Below are positions 1 through 8,404 of a DNA stretch of 12,302 bases, piece by piece. The notes under the pieces are model-generated. The model was not told the origin of the DNA and ran no database searches. It saw only the letters and a list, made by a program, of their open reading frames with translations. The DNA is from Cyclostephanos tholiformis. Taxonomy: Eukaryota > Bacillariophyta > Thalassiosirophyceae > Thalassiosirales > Thalassiosiraceae. Both the position numbers and the translations under genes were made by a program. Each line of letters starts with the position of its first letter. Position 1 is the first letter of the stretch. The stretch is taken from the NCBI GenBank assembly GCA_036939975.1, contig JALLPB010001573.1:1-12302 (forward strand), given 5' to 3'.

Positions 1-395
1 GCTTTACCAGATTAAGTAAGATTTACTTAATCTGGTATATCCGCTTCGGAAACCAGTAGGTATTTCTTTGGCATTTTTCATAAGTTTTCCCATATTGTAC
101 GGATAATATCCTAATATTATTTCTTTCGAACACACGTTCATGATGATATTATTCCGCCATGGAAGGTCGGCCAGGAACTCACGTGGAACTCTGGTACAAA
201 CTTTCTGATTGTAATGTTTGTAAGATCGAAATTCTTGTAATATCGAGAAAATGAGTGAAATTAATATTTCATGCCATTCTCAAAGCCACGACTTCCAGCG
301 ACAGACGAGGATCTGAAAAGAAAGGAGGACTTCGACGATTCGACGATGGTAAAATATTTTTTTAGCCAGAGAACAGCACTCATCAGAGAGGACAA
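1..395. other. gene-free 5' stretch with one hairpin
   Basis: AT-rich sequence with no convincing coding region on either strand. It starts with a perfect hairpin (5-37) and otherwise serves as the upstream region of the gene starting at 396. A short ATG-initiated frame from 346 stops within 20 codons and is not in frame with that gene. A tandem CGACGATT/CGACGATG sits at about 332-348. No clear TATA box can be assigned. Confidence 0.5.
5..37. repeat. perfect 15-bp inverted repeat (hairpin)
   Basis: Left arm 5-19 (TACCAGATTAAGTAA) is the exact reverse complement of 23-37, with a 3-nt loop GAT. The arms hold 15 pairs without mismatch; pairing fails at 4/38. It lies about 360 bp upstream of the first gene. 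It could be a terminator or hairpin of an unseen gene to the left, or a small foldback repeat; the sequence alone does not decide. Confidence 0.85.
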
Positions 396-3029
396 ATGAA
401 TTCCAAGGTAACGATCTATCAATCAAAGAAAGGGACCAACGGCGAGAGCGGTGAAAGGTCGCAATACAAAATGAGTGAGACAACCCGTCTGACACCAAAC
501 GACCACCAGGAAAGGAACGTGGTGACTGTCAGCACTGCCAGTGATCTTTATATTGATTCTATGGCGACCGAATCAGATGATGGTAGCTATATATCTTCTG
601 ATATGCTTTTATCAAAAACATCGGAGGAAAGCATCATCATGATATCCCAGTCAACGAAAAAGCTCGTAACAAACAACCGACATTCGTTGCCTGCGAATTC
701 TTCGACGCCCGCAAATTCTGCCGATGAAGACACTCCTACCCAATATTTAACTTCGTTCTCATCTAGATCTAGAGATGACGTACTACTTCGAGCCCGTAAT
801 GCCATCGAGGGGAGGAGAATATCGAGGGAAGCGGCCAAAGCTAGAGTCAGAGCCGACATTGACGCATTAATCAACGGGACAGTGAATGTGGCTGTAGACA
901 AGGCAGTGAGCAAGAATATTAGACAAAGTGTGCCTCTTGATACAGAGGCTCCAAAAGAGAATGTTGGAAGAGCAAAATCAGAAGCAATCCTGTGTTTATC
1001 TATGGTGAAATCGGATTCAAATGCAAAGACTTCAAGGCTTTCAAACGCGCTAGAATACGCATCTTCTTCAATGAATGATGCCAATACCTATGGAGGTCTC
1101 GATGTGACTTCCTTAAAAGAAGTGAAGGAAAGTGTTGATCTGGCTGCGAAATTAATGGCGCATGATCAGACCGGCGAGGGAGATACAGAGAAAGAAGTCA
1201 AAGCGCAACGGCGGTTCCTGGAAGGAAACGCGTCCGAAAAAAAGAAACAGACTGGGGTTGATTGCCACGAGATCGTTCGAATCAAGGACGAATCTTTATT
1301 GATTGAGAATGGACACAAAGAAAACGCAGACGAAAGATTGACAAAAAAACAAGTGATGGCTGATAAGTTGAAACAGCAAAGGTTGGCATTAATTGCAGCG
1401 AAACATGCTGATATAGAGAAGCGAATCAAGCAAGAAAAAAATTTTAGAACCCAGAAACGACAAAAGGAACATGAGGCTCAGCAATCGTCATTTGCCGACG
1501 CGGAGCGATCAGCATTCGTTGAGGCTCGGGATTTTGAAGAAGACAGATTGGCGGTGGCAGAAGCTCACCTCGTGTCACCTAGACCAGCCGCACAAGGGTA
1601 TTTCGGCATAGGGCAAATCAAGTGTGAAATAGACCAAGCAAGGAACGAAACTGACAAGGAATTAGCATATATTGGCTCCAGAGGCGATCACACTGCGGTT
1701 AACTTGAAAAGTCTTGCTGAATCAGACGGTGCTGCACCCTTTGGTCAAGTTGATAGAATTTTATTTCAAGGAGGAATAAACGGATTTAATCCCTCACCTC
1801 TGCCATTTCCGAACCAAAAACAGAAAGATGTATTTTTAGAGGATGAATTTCATGAAGGTGATAGCAAAAGTCGAAATTCTGAAGCTGGCGGCGATAGCTC
1901 TAGTGGAAGCGAAAGTGGAAGTGGATCGTCTTACGATATTGAGAGTGACCCGGGGAAGACCACGGAAGAAGCTGCGTCATATGATTTGGGAAGTGATTTT
2001 TCTCCGGGGCCAATGTGGAAGAAGGCGGCGGAAGAAGCTGCCCTTGCAGCTAATTTGGCGAAAGATCTTCTGCCACGAGGCGTTCTGAACGCAGCGTTCT
2101 ATCAGACCCGTTCATTCCAAAAAGATGAGGGCACACCCACTACAACGGTAGGTCGAAGCGAAGATTTATATCACCAATATTCGTCAAAAGAGGAAGTAGA
2201 TGAGATGATTGAGGCGGAAGTCTTCAACGAGTGGAAGGGATTCAAACGAGGCAGAATGTCATTCATGTGTAAGTGTTTTTGAATTTGTATGTCTGAGCTA
2301 CAACCTCAAAATAGTGGACTGACCACTTTGTTCTCCCTAGTCGCCTTCGGAGTGATCGCGGGGTTGCTCTCGTCGTTATACGCTCAAGTGACATGTCACT
2401 TCATCACTGGAGAGGTTTCAACTGCAGAAGGAGATGAGGTGGATTATGACTTTTACTTATACTATGGCTTTCACAAATACACGCCAATAGATGCTGAGTC
2501 AACACTTTTATATGGACAGTGTCTGAGATACGACAGCCAATACAGTTATAATCCACCCATTGCTCCACGGAGTGCAGGTTTAGTAGCATCCATATTTGGA
2601 GCAATTCCACTAATTGTCATCGGAATGTACCTCTTCTCTTCGATGACTCACAAGACACTCTGGCTAGGGTCAATATGGATGCTTTACCTCGGTTTTCTTT
2701 GCCAGATTAGTACGTTATCGATGTTTTTACTTGATCTGTGCCAAGACGGTATCAAATGTTCTATGGGCCCCGGAGCCCATGCAACAATTCTATCTTCAAT
2801 TTCTTGGCTTGTCTTATCCATTGAAATGAGGATCAATTCACCATTGACCAAGAATCTGAACTGGAGCGGCGTAGTCGTTCTCGAAAAGGAGTCCCCTTAC
2901 ATAACACAGATGAAAAAGGCTTGGCTTTGGATAACCGGAAATGGCGCTGCACCATCACTTTCTAGAACTGCAAGGAAGAGGCAAAAGGAGAGGATACGAA
3001 TGAGCTATCGAGCCCCAGAAGCTATTTAA
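396..3029 (+). CDS. predicted membrane protein: long disordered/coiled-coil N-terminus plus four-helix domain
   Basis: Two exons, 396-2268 and 2341-3029, give an 853-residue protein. The join is phase 1 and in frame; without splicing, exon 1 runs into TGA at 2280. Residues 1-300 are polar, Ser/Thr-rich and probably disordered. About 310-390 is charged and heptad-like (many K, E, Q, A), a likely coiled coil. About 502-514 is a Ser/Gly/Glu tract. Helices are seen near 626-640, 702-723, 731-755 and 770-787. Between helices 1 and 2 lies a 60-residue Tyr-rich loop with Cys. Between helices 3 and 4 lies a Cys-bearing CSMGPGA motif. A basic tail (788-853) follows. The C-terminal half resembles, from memory, a four-helix membrane family common in diatoms with no assigned function. 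An internal ATG at 471 is an alternative start. Function unknown. Confidence 0.75.
2269..2340 (+). other. intron (72 nt, GT-AG)
   Basis: Donor GTAAGT at 2269 follows codon position 1; the acceptor at 2339-2340 is preceded by the pyrimidine tract TTGTTCTCCCTAG. Joining makes a TTC codon and keeps the frame into the hydrophobic segment FGVIAGLLSSLY. The intron length is a multiple of three, but it carries an in-frame TGA at 2280-2282. Retention would therefore end the protein at 628 residues, before the first membrane helix. An alternative acceptor at 2314 breaks the frame. Confidence 0.8.
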
Positions 3030-3411
3030 ATGAAGGGAAAATCAAATCTGTTGTATGATTTGGATGTTCGATATCACCTGCTAGATGTTTGAATGCATGC
3101 AAATTTGACGTAGAATTCTAGGCTAGTTTTTATGCGTAATAACTAACCTCAAATACTTCTTTTTTCCTATGCTGTGTCGTAAAGGATCCTTGACACAGTC
3201 CCTCGACCAAGGCTCAAGCAGCAACTGATGCAATTTAATTGGGTTGTCACATTTAACATTTTTGATGAAGCGAGGTTGCTCAAGTATTTAATTCAAGGAG
3301 TTCTGTTAGTTTTCCTCTTTCGCGTGAACGTGGCCTTTTGAATTACCAAACAATGAGGCGTTGAAACGTGACGTGTTCATTATCCAAGGGTCGGCGGATG
3401 CATCAACCTAC
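3030..3411. other. convergent intergenic region
   Basis: The region lies between the 3' ends of the membrane-protein gene (+) and the phosphatase gene (-). No coding sequence was seen. It holds a nested palindrome (3172-3198) that could act in 3'-end formation for either gene. T-rich runs lie near 3151-3166. Confidence 0.5.
3172..3198. repeat. nested inverted repeat between convergent genes
   Basis: CTGTGTC (3172-3178) pairs with GACACAG (3192-3198), enclosing the 10-bp palindrome AAGGATCCTT (3182-3191). The only unpaired bases outside that palindrome are GTA at 3179-3181. It sits midway between two converging genes, so a role in 3'-end processing is possible but is inference. Confidence 0.6.
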
Positions 3412-4407
3412 TCAGCCTTTCGAAAAAGTGGTCGTCGGCTTCCCTGCCACTCGCAGCACATCCTCTACCACCCTCTTCCCACCAGCACACACGCTTCCTT
3501 TCCCAAACCGCATTTGTAAGTCAGTCCCATCTCGGGCGTCCCATACGACACCTCCCGCTTCCTTCACTAATACGATTCCAGCGCAGACATCCCATGGACC
3601 ACCGTATCCGTGTTCGTAGTAACACGAGACCTGCCCAGAGGCTACGTGGGCTAGGTTTTGAGCCGCCGATCCCGATGAGCGATATCCCCTCAAATTAGCT
3701 CGCAACCACTTGTTCACACGATCCGTCGATTCATCAATGAAATCGTCACGGCGACAATGGCCAATGTTGTTTACCAATAGACAGTTTTCGACAGATGTGG
3801 CGTCACTATCAATTCTTGCTGGTTGACCATTGAGAAGTGTTCCAACTCCACTTCCCTCTGCTGCCTCGTAGAGACAATCTGTGAACGGATTGTACACTAC
3901 TCCCATGCGAGGAATGCAGCCACTCACGAAACCAATTGAAATGGCAACAAACGGGTAATTGTGGACGAAGTTGGTCGTTCCATCGATGGGGTCCACTGGG
4001 TAGATGGAAATGAAATTATAGGCGGAATCGTTAAAAGTTTGCTTTGTTATTGTATGGGTGGGGCGTCATGGCAACCAAAGCATCGTCGCAAAGAACCACG
4101 AATGATACTTGCCACACCATATCCTCCCAGTAGGAAACGGATCGTCTTGCCTACCCTTCGGAAACTCAACCTGATCCTCCTCGCCAACGATATCATCCTC
4201 CGGAAACGCAGCCTTGATTATTTGCGTCACCACCCTTTCCACGTGCGTATCAGCTTCCGTGACCAAATCGACGCCAGATTTAACACAGACAACGGCAGAG
4301 TTATTCGAACGGCCACTATTTCCGGAATACTTGCGTATTATCTCTCCGGCCTTTAGGGCAGCAGACTTGGCCAGCTCGAGTTCTGCATGGTAGGGCGATG
4401 AGGACAT
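3412..4407 (-). CDS. inositol monophosphatase family protein
   Basis: Exons 4407-4113 and 3995-3412 (minus strand) give 292 residues, the usual family length. The family uses Mg2+ to hydrolyse inositol monophosphates, feeding the free inositol pool; some plant members act on L-galactose-1-phosphate or histidinol-phosphate. Motifs are present in order: DLVTEAD (47-53), the metal-binding GEE (75-77), WCVDPIDGTTNF (97-108) with metal-binding D100 and D103, and WDVCAG (233-238) followed by EAGG. All catalytic and metal residues expected of the family are there. I chose ATG 4407. An in-frame ATG at 4578 would add 57 residues beginning with a hydrophobic, signal-like stretch, but that stretch would overlap the start of the divergent methyltransferase gene and its second half looks like AT-rich leader. 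The substrate cannot be told from sequence. Confidence 0.9.
3996..4112 (-). other. intron (117 nt), probable GC-AG
   Basis: Read on the minus strand, exon 1 ends at 4113 and is followed by GCAAGT (4112-4107), the strong consensus of GC donors. The acceptor is CTACCCAG ending at 3996. This join restores a GTG codon and gives RIWCVDPIDGTTNF, with the two residues between Trp and DP that the family has. The nearest frame-compatible GT donor (4115, GTGGCA) would give only one residue there and matches the donor consensus poorly. Unspliced, exon 1 runs into a stop. Confidence 0.75.
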
Positions 4408-4570
4408 GGTGCTTTCTTGATAATAGGTATTATTAGATAGTAAGTAGTAGGTAGATTGAGAGATTGGTGCCCTGCTGGTCTGGCTGTCGTCCTCGAATGC
4501 ACTCCAAAATAATGAAGACGGAGTGGAAGTCAGGAGCATGAAGCATACAGCATACAATATCCCTATTATC
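4408..4570. promoter_or_regulatory. short divergent promoter region
   Basis: Only 163 bp separate the chosen phosphatase start (minus) from the methyltransferase start at 4571, or 130 bp if the latter starts at the in-frame ATG at 4538. Both genes point away, so transcription must start from this short shared region or inside the neighbouring 5' ends. The phosphatase side is rich in TA-containing short repeats (GATAATAGG, TAGTAAGTAG). No certain TATA box was identified. Confidence 0.5.
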
Positions 4571-6139
4571 ATGTCCACACAGTCATATCATGCCAGGCCA
4601 TCACAGAGCCACAGGTTTGTTCGGCTCAATCCTAGATTTGATCGTGACGAGACTCTTGAACTTTTGAAGGTGAGAGCCAACTGTCCCACATCCTATGCTC
4701 GCAATTATTTTCCATGTCATCAATTTTTAGCCCAAACCATTAAAATAAACACAGTCGGAGCTGCAACGGCTTCCCCAACACACCATAGAATATCCTCTTC
4801 CCGTAGCATGGCTGAATTTCAAAGAACTTCAATTGGACTTCTTCGCCATCCCGGGAGAATTTTGCCTTAATCGATCCGCATCGTTTCAATCAGGTCGAAT
4901 TTACGGCATGGACGTCACAAGTGGGGCTGCGGTGGCTGCACTGCTGTTTAACTTTTACGATGTGGCTGATCATGTCACTCCCAGTGATCAAAAAGGAAAG
5001 AGAACACTTTTAAGCGGTGAACCTTTGCGCGTGTTGGACCTCTGTTGCGCTCCAGGGTAAGTGGAAACAACTGTCTTCTTGTGTCGCCTCATGATGACTT
5101 TCTCATGCCTAAGAGATAAATCTCCGTTTCAATCGATAACTATTCTAGTATCAAATTGTGCATGATGGCAGATCTATGTCCGGCATCGTCCCATCTGGTG
5201 GGGGTGGATGTTTCTGTGAACCGTATCTCGTTATGCAAAAATATTCTCATTAAGTATCACATTGATGGCTGTACTTCAACGTCACAGTCCACGTCTGTAA
5301 TTGTGGATGCTACAGACTATTCAAACGCAAGTAGCATCACCCCTTCTTGCGTATCGATTCGCTTGTATTGCGCCGATGGCACTACATTTGGTACAAACGA
5401 ATCGAACTCAAATGGAAACCATGGATTGATATTTGATAGTAATGCTGCAATGGAAGAATTTCAAAGTAGGGGCAAGAGGAAACGATCCAATAAAAGTTCG
5501 AAGGCTCGTGAAAAGCGAAGATTGTTGAAGTTGCAACAAAGCGAAGAGAACGAAAATACTAATGCCAAAACTGTGGGAGACAATTTGAATGATGAAAGCA
5601 CGCAAACTATTTCGAAATCTATTCGTGACCCGAAGAATGATGATGATAGTCGATGCACACTTGCATTGCCACAGTTTGACCGCGTCCTTGTCGATGCTGA
5701 ATGCAGCACCGATGGAGCAATAAGGCACATTGAGAAGAAGCAATCGTCTCCGATATCGCGGAACCCTTTCTGGAACGAAGGAAATATGGATGAGCTGATA
5801 GATCTACAAATACGCCTCATTCATTCTGGCTTCAGGCTACTCAAAAGAGGTGGCGTGATGGTTTACTCTACGTGCTCTCTGTCATCTAAACAAAACGAGC
5901 AAGTCGTTTCATCTTTGTTGAATAATTGCCAAGATTCATTTTTGATACCGGTTTCTTTTGCTACACACGAGAACTCGTCACACAAAATTCCGTTCATTGA
6001 AGAAGGCACCTTACCCGGCACAGTCAGGTTCAATCCAATAGTAGTTCATGATCCAGACGAGATGCATTATTCAGTAGACTGCCTACTCCCAGGAAGCGGT
6101 TTCTTTCTAGCTAAGATCGGGAAAAGACAAAATTGTTGA
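4571..6139 (+). CDS. NOL1/NOP2/Sun family RNA (cytosine-5) methyltransferase
   Basis: Exons 4571-4669, 4755-5056 and 5149-6139 join in frame to 463 residues. The family transfers methyl from S-adenosylmethionine to C5 of cytosine in rRNA or tRNA. Visible features are: RFVRLNP (15-21), GRIYGMDVTSGAAV (80-93), the SAM-binding LDLCCAPG (127-134), VGVDVS (151-156), motif IV VDAECSTDG (315-323) with C319, and motif VI YSTCSL (373-378) with C376. C319 and C376 are the paired catalytic/release cysteines of the family. The C-terminal GFFLAKIGK is also typical. The DAECSTDG form of motif IV recalls, from memory, a plant/protist branch. A polar insert (about 218-302) with a basic cluster RGKRKRSNKSSKAREKRR may be a nuclear signal. 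ATG 4538 in frame would add 11 residues. The target RNA is unknown. Confidence 0.92.
4670..4754 (+). other. intron (85 nt, GT-AG)
   Basis: Donor GTGAGA follows AAG at 4669; acceptor ACACAG ends at 4754; phase 0. The join leads into SELQRLP...YPLPVAWLN, the expected region before the methyltransferase core. Another AG at 4729-4730 would hit a stop immediately. The pyrimidine tract is weak, so the acceptor is less certain than the donor. Confidence 0.72.
5057..5148 (+). other. intron (92 nt, GT-AG)
   Basis: Donor GTAAGT at 5057 and acceptor ATTCTAG ending at 5148; phase 2. The join gives LDLCCAPG-IKLCMMADL, continuous through the SAM-binding motif of the family, which makes it secure. Confidence 0.93.
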
Positions 6140-6322
6140 GCAGCAAATCGGACCTGCTTCTTTTATTACTAGTATCAACCATAAAATGGTGTCACAATTT
6201 GATTGTATCATTTCGCTACAACACAATCCTAAATTAGGAAACAACAAGTCTCTTCGACCAAAGTCGACGAAACTCATAGGGAACTACATTTTTATGAAAA
6301 TTCTACTTGAGAAGGATGTATC
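6140..6322. other. convergent intergenic region with a 13-bp palindrome
   Basis: This 183-bp gap separates the 3' ends of the methyltransferase (+) and LITAF-1 (-) genes. It contains TCCTAAATTAGGA (6227-6239), a perfect palindrome around one central A, and otherwise AT-rich sequence. No coding sequence was seen. Confidence 0.5.
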
Positions 6323-6887
6323 TTAGCTGCAGCATTCGGCATACGATTGGCCGACGAGTCTTCCGCAATTACTACAATGATGTTCTGTGTCTTTACACTA
6401 TTGCAGTAAATTCCGTTGTTTATTAATGAGTGTGAGGGAGCCGTGTCTGATGAAAATCACGAAAATTCACAAATTCACTCACGCTGGGGCAAATAAATGG
6501 AATCCAAAAGAGAGGCAGGAAACAAAATATCAACACGATGGAACTGATAAATGTGCATGCTCCGAAGGTACTGATCGTCCTTGTCTTGCAGGTATGATTG
6601 CAGTGTCCACATGTGATCATTGCAGGTCGGTCACCCAAATCCCTCCTCAGAACCCCGGGCACGCAATTGCTCGCCGCGACTGCCGGGGTGGTGCCGGGCG
6701 CTGTGCCCGCGGCGGTGGCAGTAGACGACCCTGGCTGTTGAAAATTTGCGACCGTTACTTGCCGCCCGTCGTTATAGATGGTGGTCGTAACGACCTTGGC
6801 GAGAGGCGATGTCGAGGCGTCAACGGGTGTGGCCGTAACTGCTGGGATGACATCGTCATAAGGAGGTGCAGATGGTGCCGGATCCAT
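6323..6887 (-). CDS. LITAF-domain protein 1 (with PSAP-type motif)
   Basis: Exons 6887-6483 and 6397-6323 (minus strand) give 159 residues. LITAF-domain proteins sit on the cytosolic face of endosomal or Golgi membranes. Two Cys-x2-Cys knuckles bind one zinc around a hydrophobic segment that dips into the membrane. Here the first knuckle is C93-GH-C96, the hydrophobic segment about 107-133, and the second knuckle C143-SN-C146 in the context CKDTEHHCSNCG, lying wholly in the last exon. The N-terminus has APSAPPYDD (4-12), containing PSAP and PPY. In animal LITAF the equivalent region binds TSG101 and WW-domain ubiquitin ligases; that role here is inference. A Pro/Ala/Thr-rich linker follows. 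I chose ATG 6887; further upstream the frame has only a TTG. The gene is a head-to-head paralogue of the one at 7199. Confidence 0.88.
6398..6482 (-). other. intron (85 nt, GT-AG) in LITAF gene 1
   Basis: On the minus strand, donor GTGAGT at 6482 follows the AGC codon and acceptor TGCAATAG ends at 6398; phase 0. The join restores the family order ...WIPFICPS-CKDTEHHCSNCG. Without splicing, the protein would lose the second zinc knuckle. Position and phase match the intron in the partner gene at 7472-7576. Confidence 0.9.
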
Positions 6888-7198
6888 GGTTGATGTTGGA
6901 TGATGGTTCGGCTTTAGCGGCAACGAGAGTCGTGTAAATAATAAAAATATTATTTTATGTCATCTCTGTTCCGAGCTTGGAATGGAGATTGCGAAGAAAG
7001 GACGCGAGCACGTCTAAAAGAAGGGGGGGGAATGAGGGCCGTTGAGTCGATTGCCCCCCATATTTCCAGGTTTTTTAGCGAGGCCAGGCCGGCTCAGTCT
7101 GAGAAAGGTACCATAATAATAATATATCGAACGAACAAAAAAAATGATAAATTGCCGACTATTAGATCACAACAGCATTACCATACAAAATATTTCCC
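6888..7198. promoter_or_regulatory. divergent intergenic region between two LITAF genes
   Basis: This 311-bp region lies between the two opposed start codons and presumably holds both promoters. It contains an AT-only inverted repeat with 8-bp arms (AAATAATA 6936-6943, TATTATTT 6948-6955), about 50 bp upstream of the minus-strand ATG. It also has a G7 or longer run near 7024 and an AT-rich stretch with ATAATAATAATATAT near 7111-7126 on the plus-gene side. No other element can be assigned. Confidence 0.5.
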
Positions 7199-7651
7199 AT
7201 GTCTTCCGAACCAGCCGAAGAAGGAAATACCCCGGTGGTTACGGCCTCGGCCGCATCCGCCTCTGCCCCAGCAGCGAAGGCGACACCTTGCGAGCGTGGG
7301 ATCATAAGGTCGGATTTGGGGGTTAAACCAATAATGATCAAATGTGGACACTGCAATCAAACCGGCATGACAAAGACGAAGGGCTCCTTCGGCGCGTGCT
7401 CTTTCGGCAGCGCTTTTGCGTTGTTATTTTTGTTTTTTCCTCTCATTTGGCTTCCATTCGTTCTTCCCAATGTGAGTGATTTGGTCGATTTCGATGATAT
7501 TCATCCATGTTGACGAGGTTCCCTTATAATACTCATTGATGTACTACGAAATTTCTACTATTGGGACGTGGTTTAGTGTAAAGACACCGAACATTCTTGT
7601 GGCAATTGCGGAAAACTCGTCGGTCAATCGCATGCGAAGTGTAGTTTATAA
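7199..7651 (+). CDS. LITAF-domain protein 2
   Basis: Exons 7199-7471 and 7577-7651 give 115 residues. The first zinc knuckle is C49-GH-C52 after DLGVKPIMIKCGHC, the hydrophobic segment is about 65-90, and the second knuckle C99-GN-C102 (CKDTEHSCGNCG) lies in the last exon. The likely role is as for LITAF family proteins: a zinc-stabilised monotopic protein of endosomal or Golgi membranes. Unlike the partner gene, its short Ala/Ser/Pro-rich N-terminus has no PSAP or PPxY motif, so it may lack the same partners. The core (GHCN, FGAC, WxPF, CKDTEH, NCG-LVGQS) is clearly shared with the paralogue, which suggests an inverted local duplication. Confidence 0.88.
7472..7576 (+). other. intron (105 nt, GT-AG) in LITAF gene 2
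   Basis: Donor GTGAGT at 7472 after AAT; acceptor GGTTTAG ending at 7576; phase 0. The next exon is 75 nt (24 codons plus stop), the same length as in the partner gene. The first 34 intron bases match the partner intron at about 26 positions by eye, so the two introns are homologous. Confidence 0.9.
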
Positions 7652-8404
7652 GTTCCGATGGCCTCTTTATCGGGGCAAACGATGGGCAATTGTGAATTGA
7701 TTAGGTCAAACGGACAGAAAAGAAGTAATTTTTCGATTTTTTCTTGAATGTCAACCGGATTTGCTATTGGTGTTCACCACCTCTTTGAAATAGACTAAGA
7801 AATTTAGTCTGTGGGAGCGATGTGGGTTGCTCTCTGGTATCGATTGCATTGATATGGAGCACCAATGAAGGTGGGTGTGAGGAGTTAAAAAACATGTAAT
7901 AGAATCTCCGTCTGAACCTAATGGCTGATGTAAGATATTCGATCGCCCCACTTAAACATATAAAGCTGCTCCAAGCATTATTTTATCCACATCACAGAAA
8001 TGCACCTGTCGCATTCGAGTACTTATCTTATTCTGTCTTTTAACGATCATGTTCATTCAATTTGTAGATTTTTTCAACTAGATAAGACAAGATGACACAG
8101 ATTCAAATGTGACTGTGGTGGCGTAATGTGATCTCATTTTCTACGAGGCACATCAATTAGATCCTGCATCTTATTTCCCAGCCCAGATTGATGGATTATA
8201 TTTTTTTATTTAACTCAAACATGGCAAAAGATCAAAAAGTATCGTACCAGTTCATCAGTTCTCATCTGATCCTTTCCCCTCCAGCAAACATCATACTCCA
8301 GGTGTGACAGTTGGGTATTGTCGAAGGGTGGAGAGTAGAAAAGTAACTCACACCCAAAGCATTGATATATTTCAACCCCCACCCAAAATTTCGTCCCCGG
8401 GCCA
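7652..8404. other. gene-free stretch
   Basis: No coding sequence, RNA gene or long repeat is supported in these 753 bases. A 66-codon minus-strand frame at 7751-7951 has no recognisable features. A 7-bp inverted repeat (7792-7798 with 7804-7810) is the only structure noticed. The region is the shared 3' flank of LITAF gene 2 (+) and the EF-hand gene (-). Confidence 0.5.

Noticed and set aside
587..1084. 165-codon open frame on the minus strand
   Set aside because: Shadow of the plus-strand exon 396-2268; no domain, and the plus frame has the splice-supported structure.
4112..4115. GT donor at 4115 for the phosphatase intron
   Set aside because: It keeps the frame but leaves one residue too few before DPIDG and matches the donor consensus poorly; the adjacent GCAAGT fits better.
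4729..4730. Alternative acceptor TTTTTAG in the first methyltransferase intron
   Set aside because: Reaches a stop codon within a few codons in the required frame.
6387..6893. 168-codon plus-strand ORF
   Set aside because: Antisense of LITAF gene 1; Cys/Arg/Gly-rich composition is an artefact of the opposite strand.
7751..7951. 66-codon minus-strand ORF
   Set aside because: No recognisable motif, no codon or splice support; likely chance.
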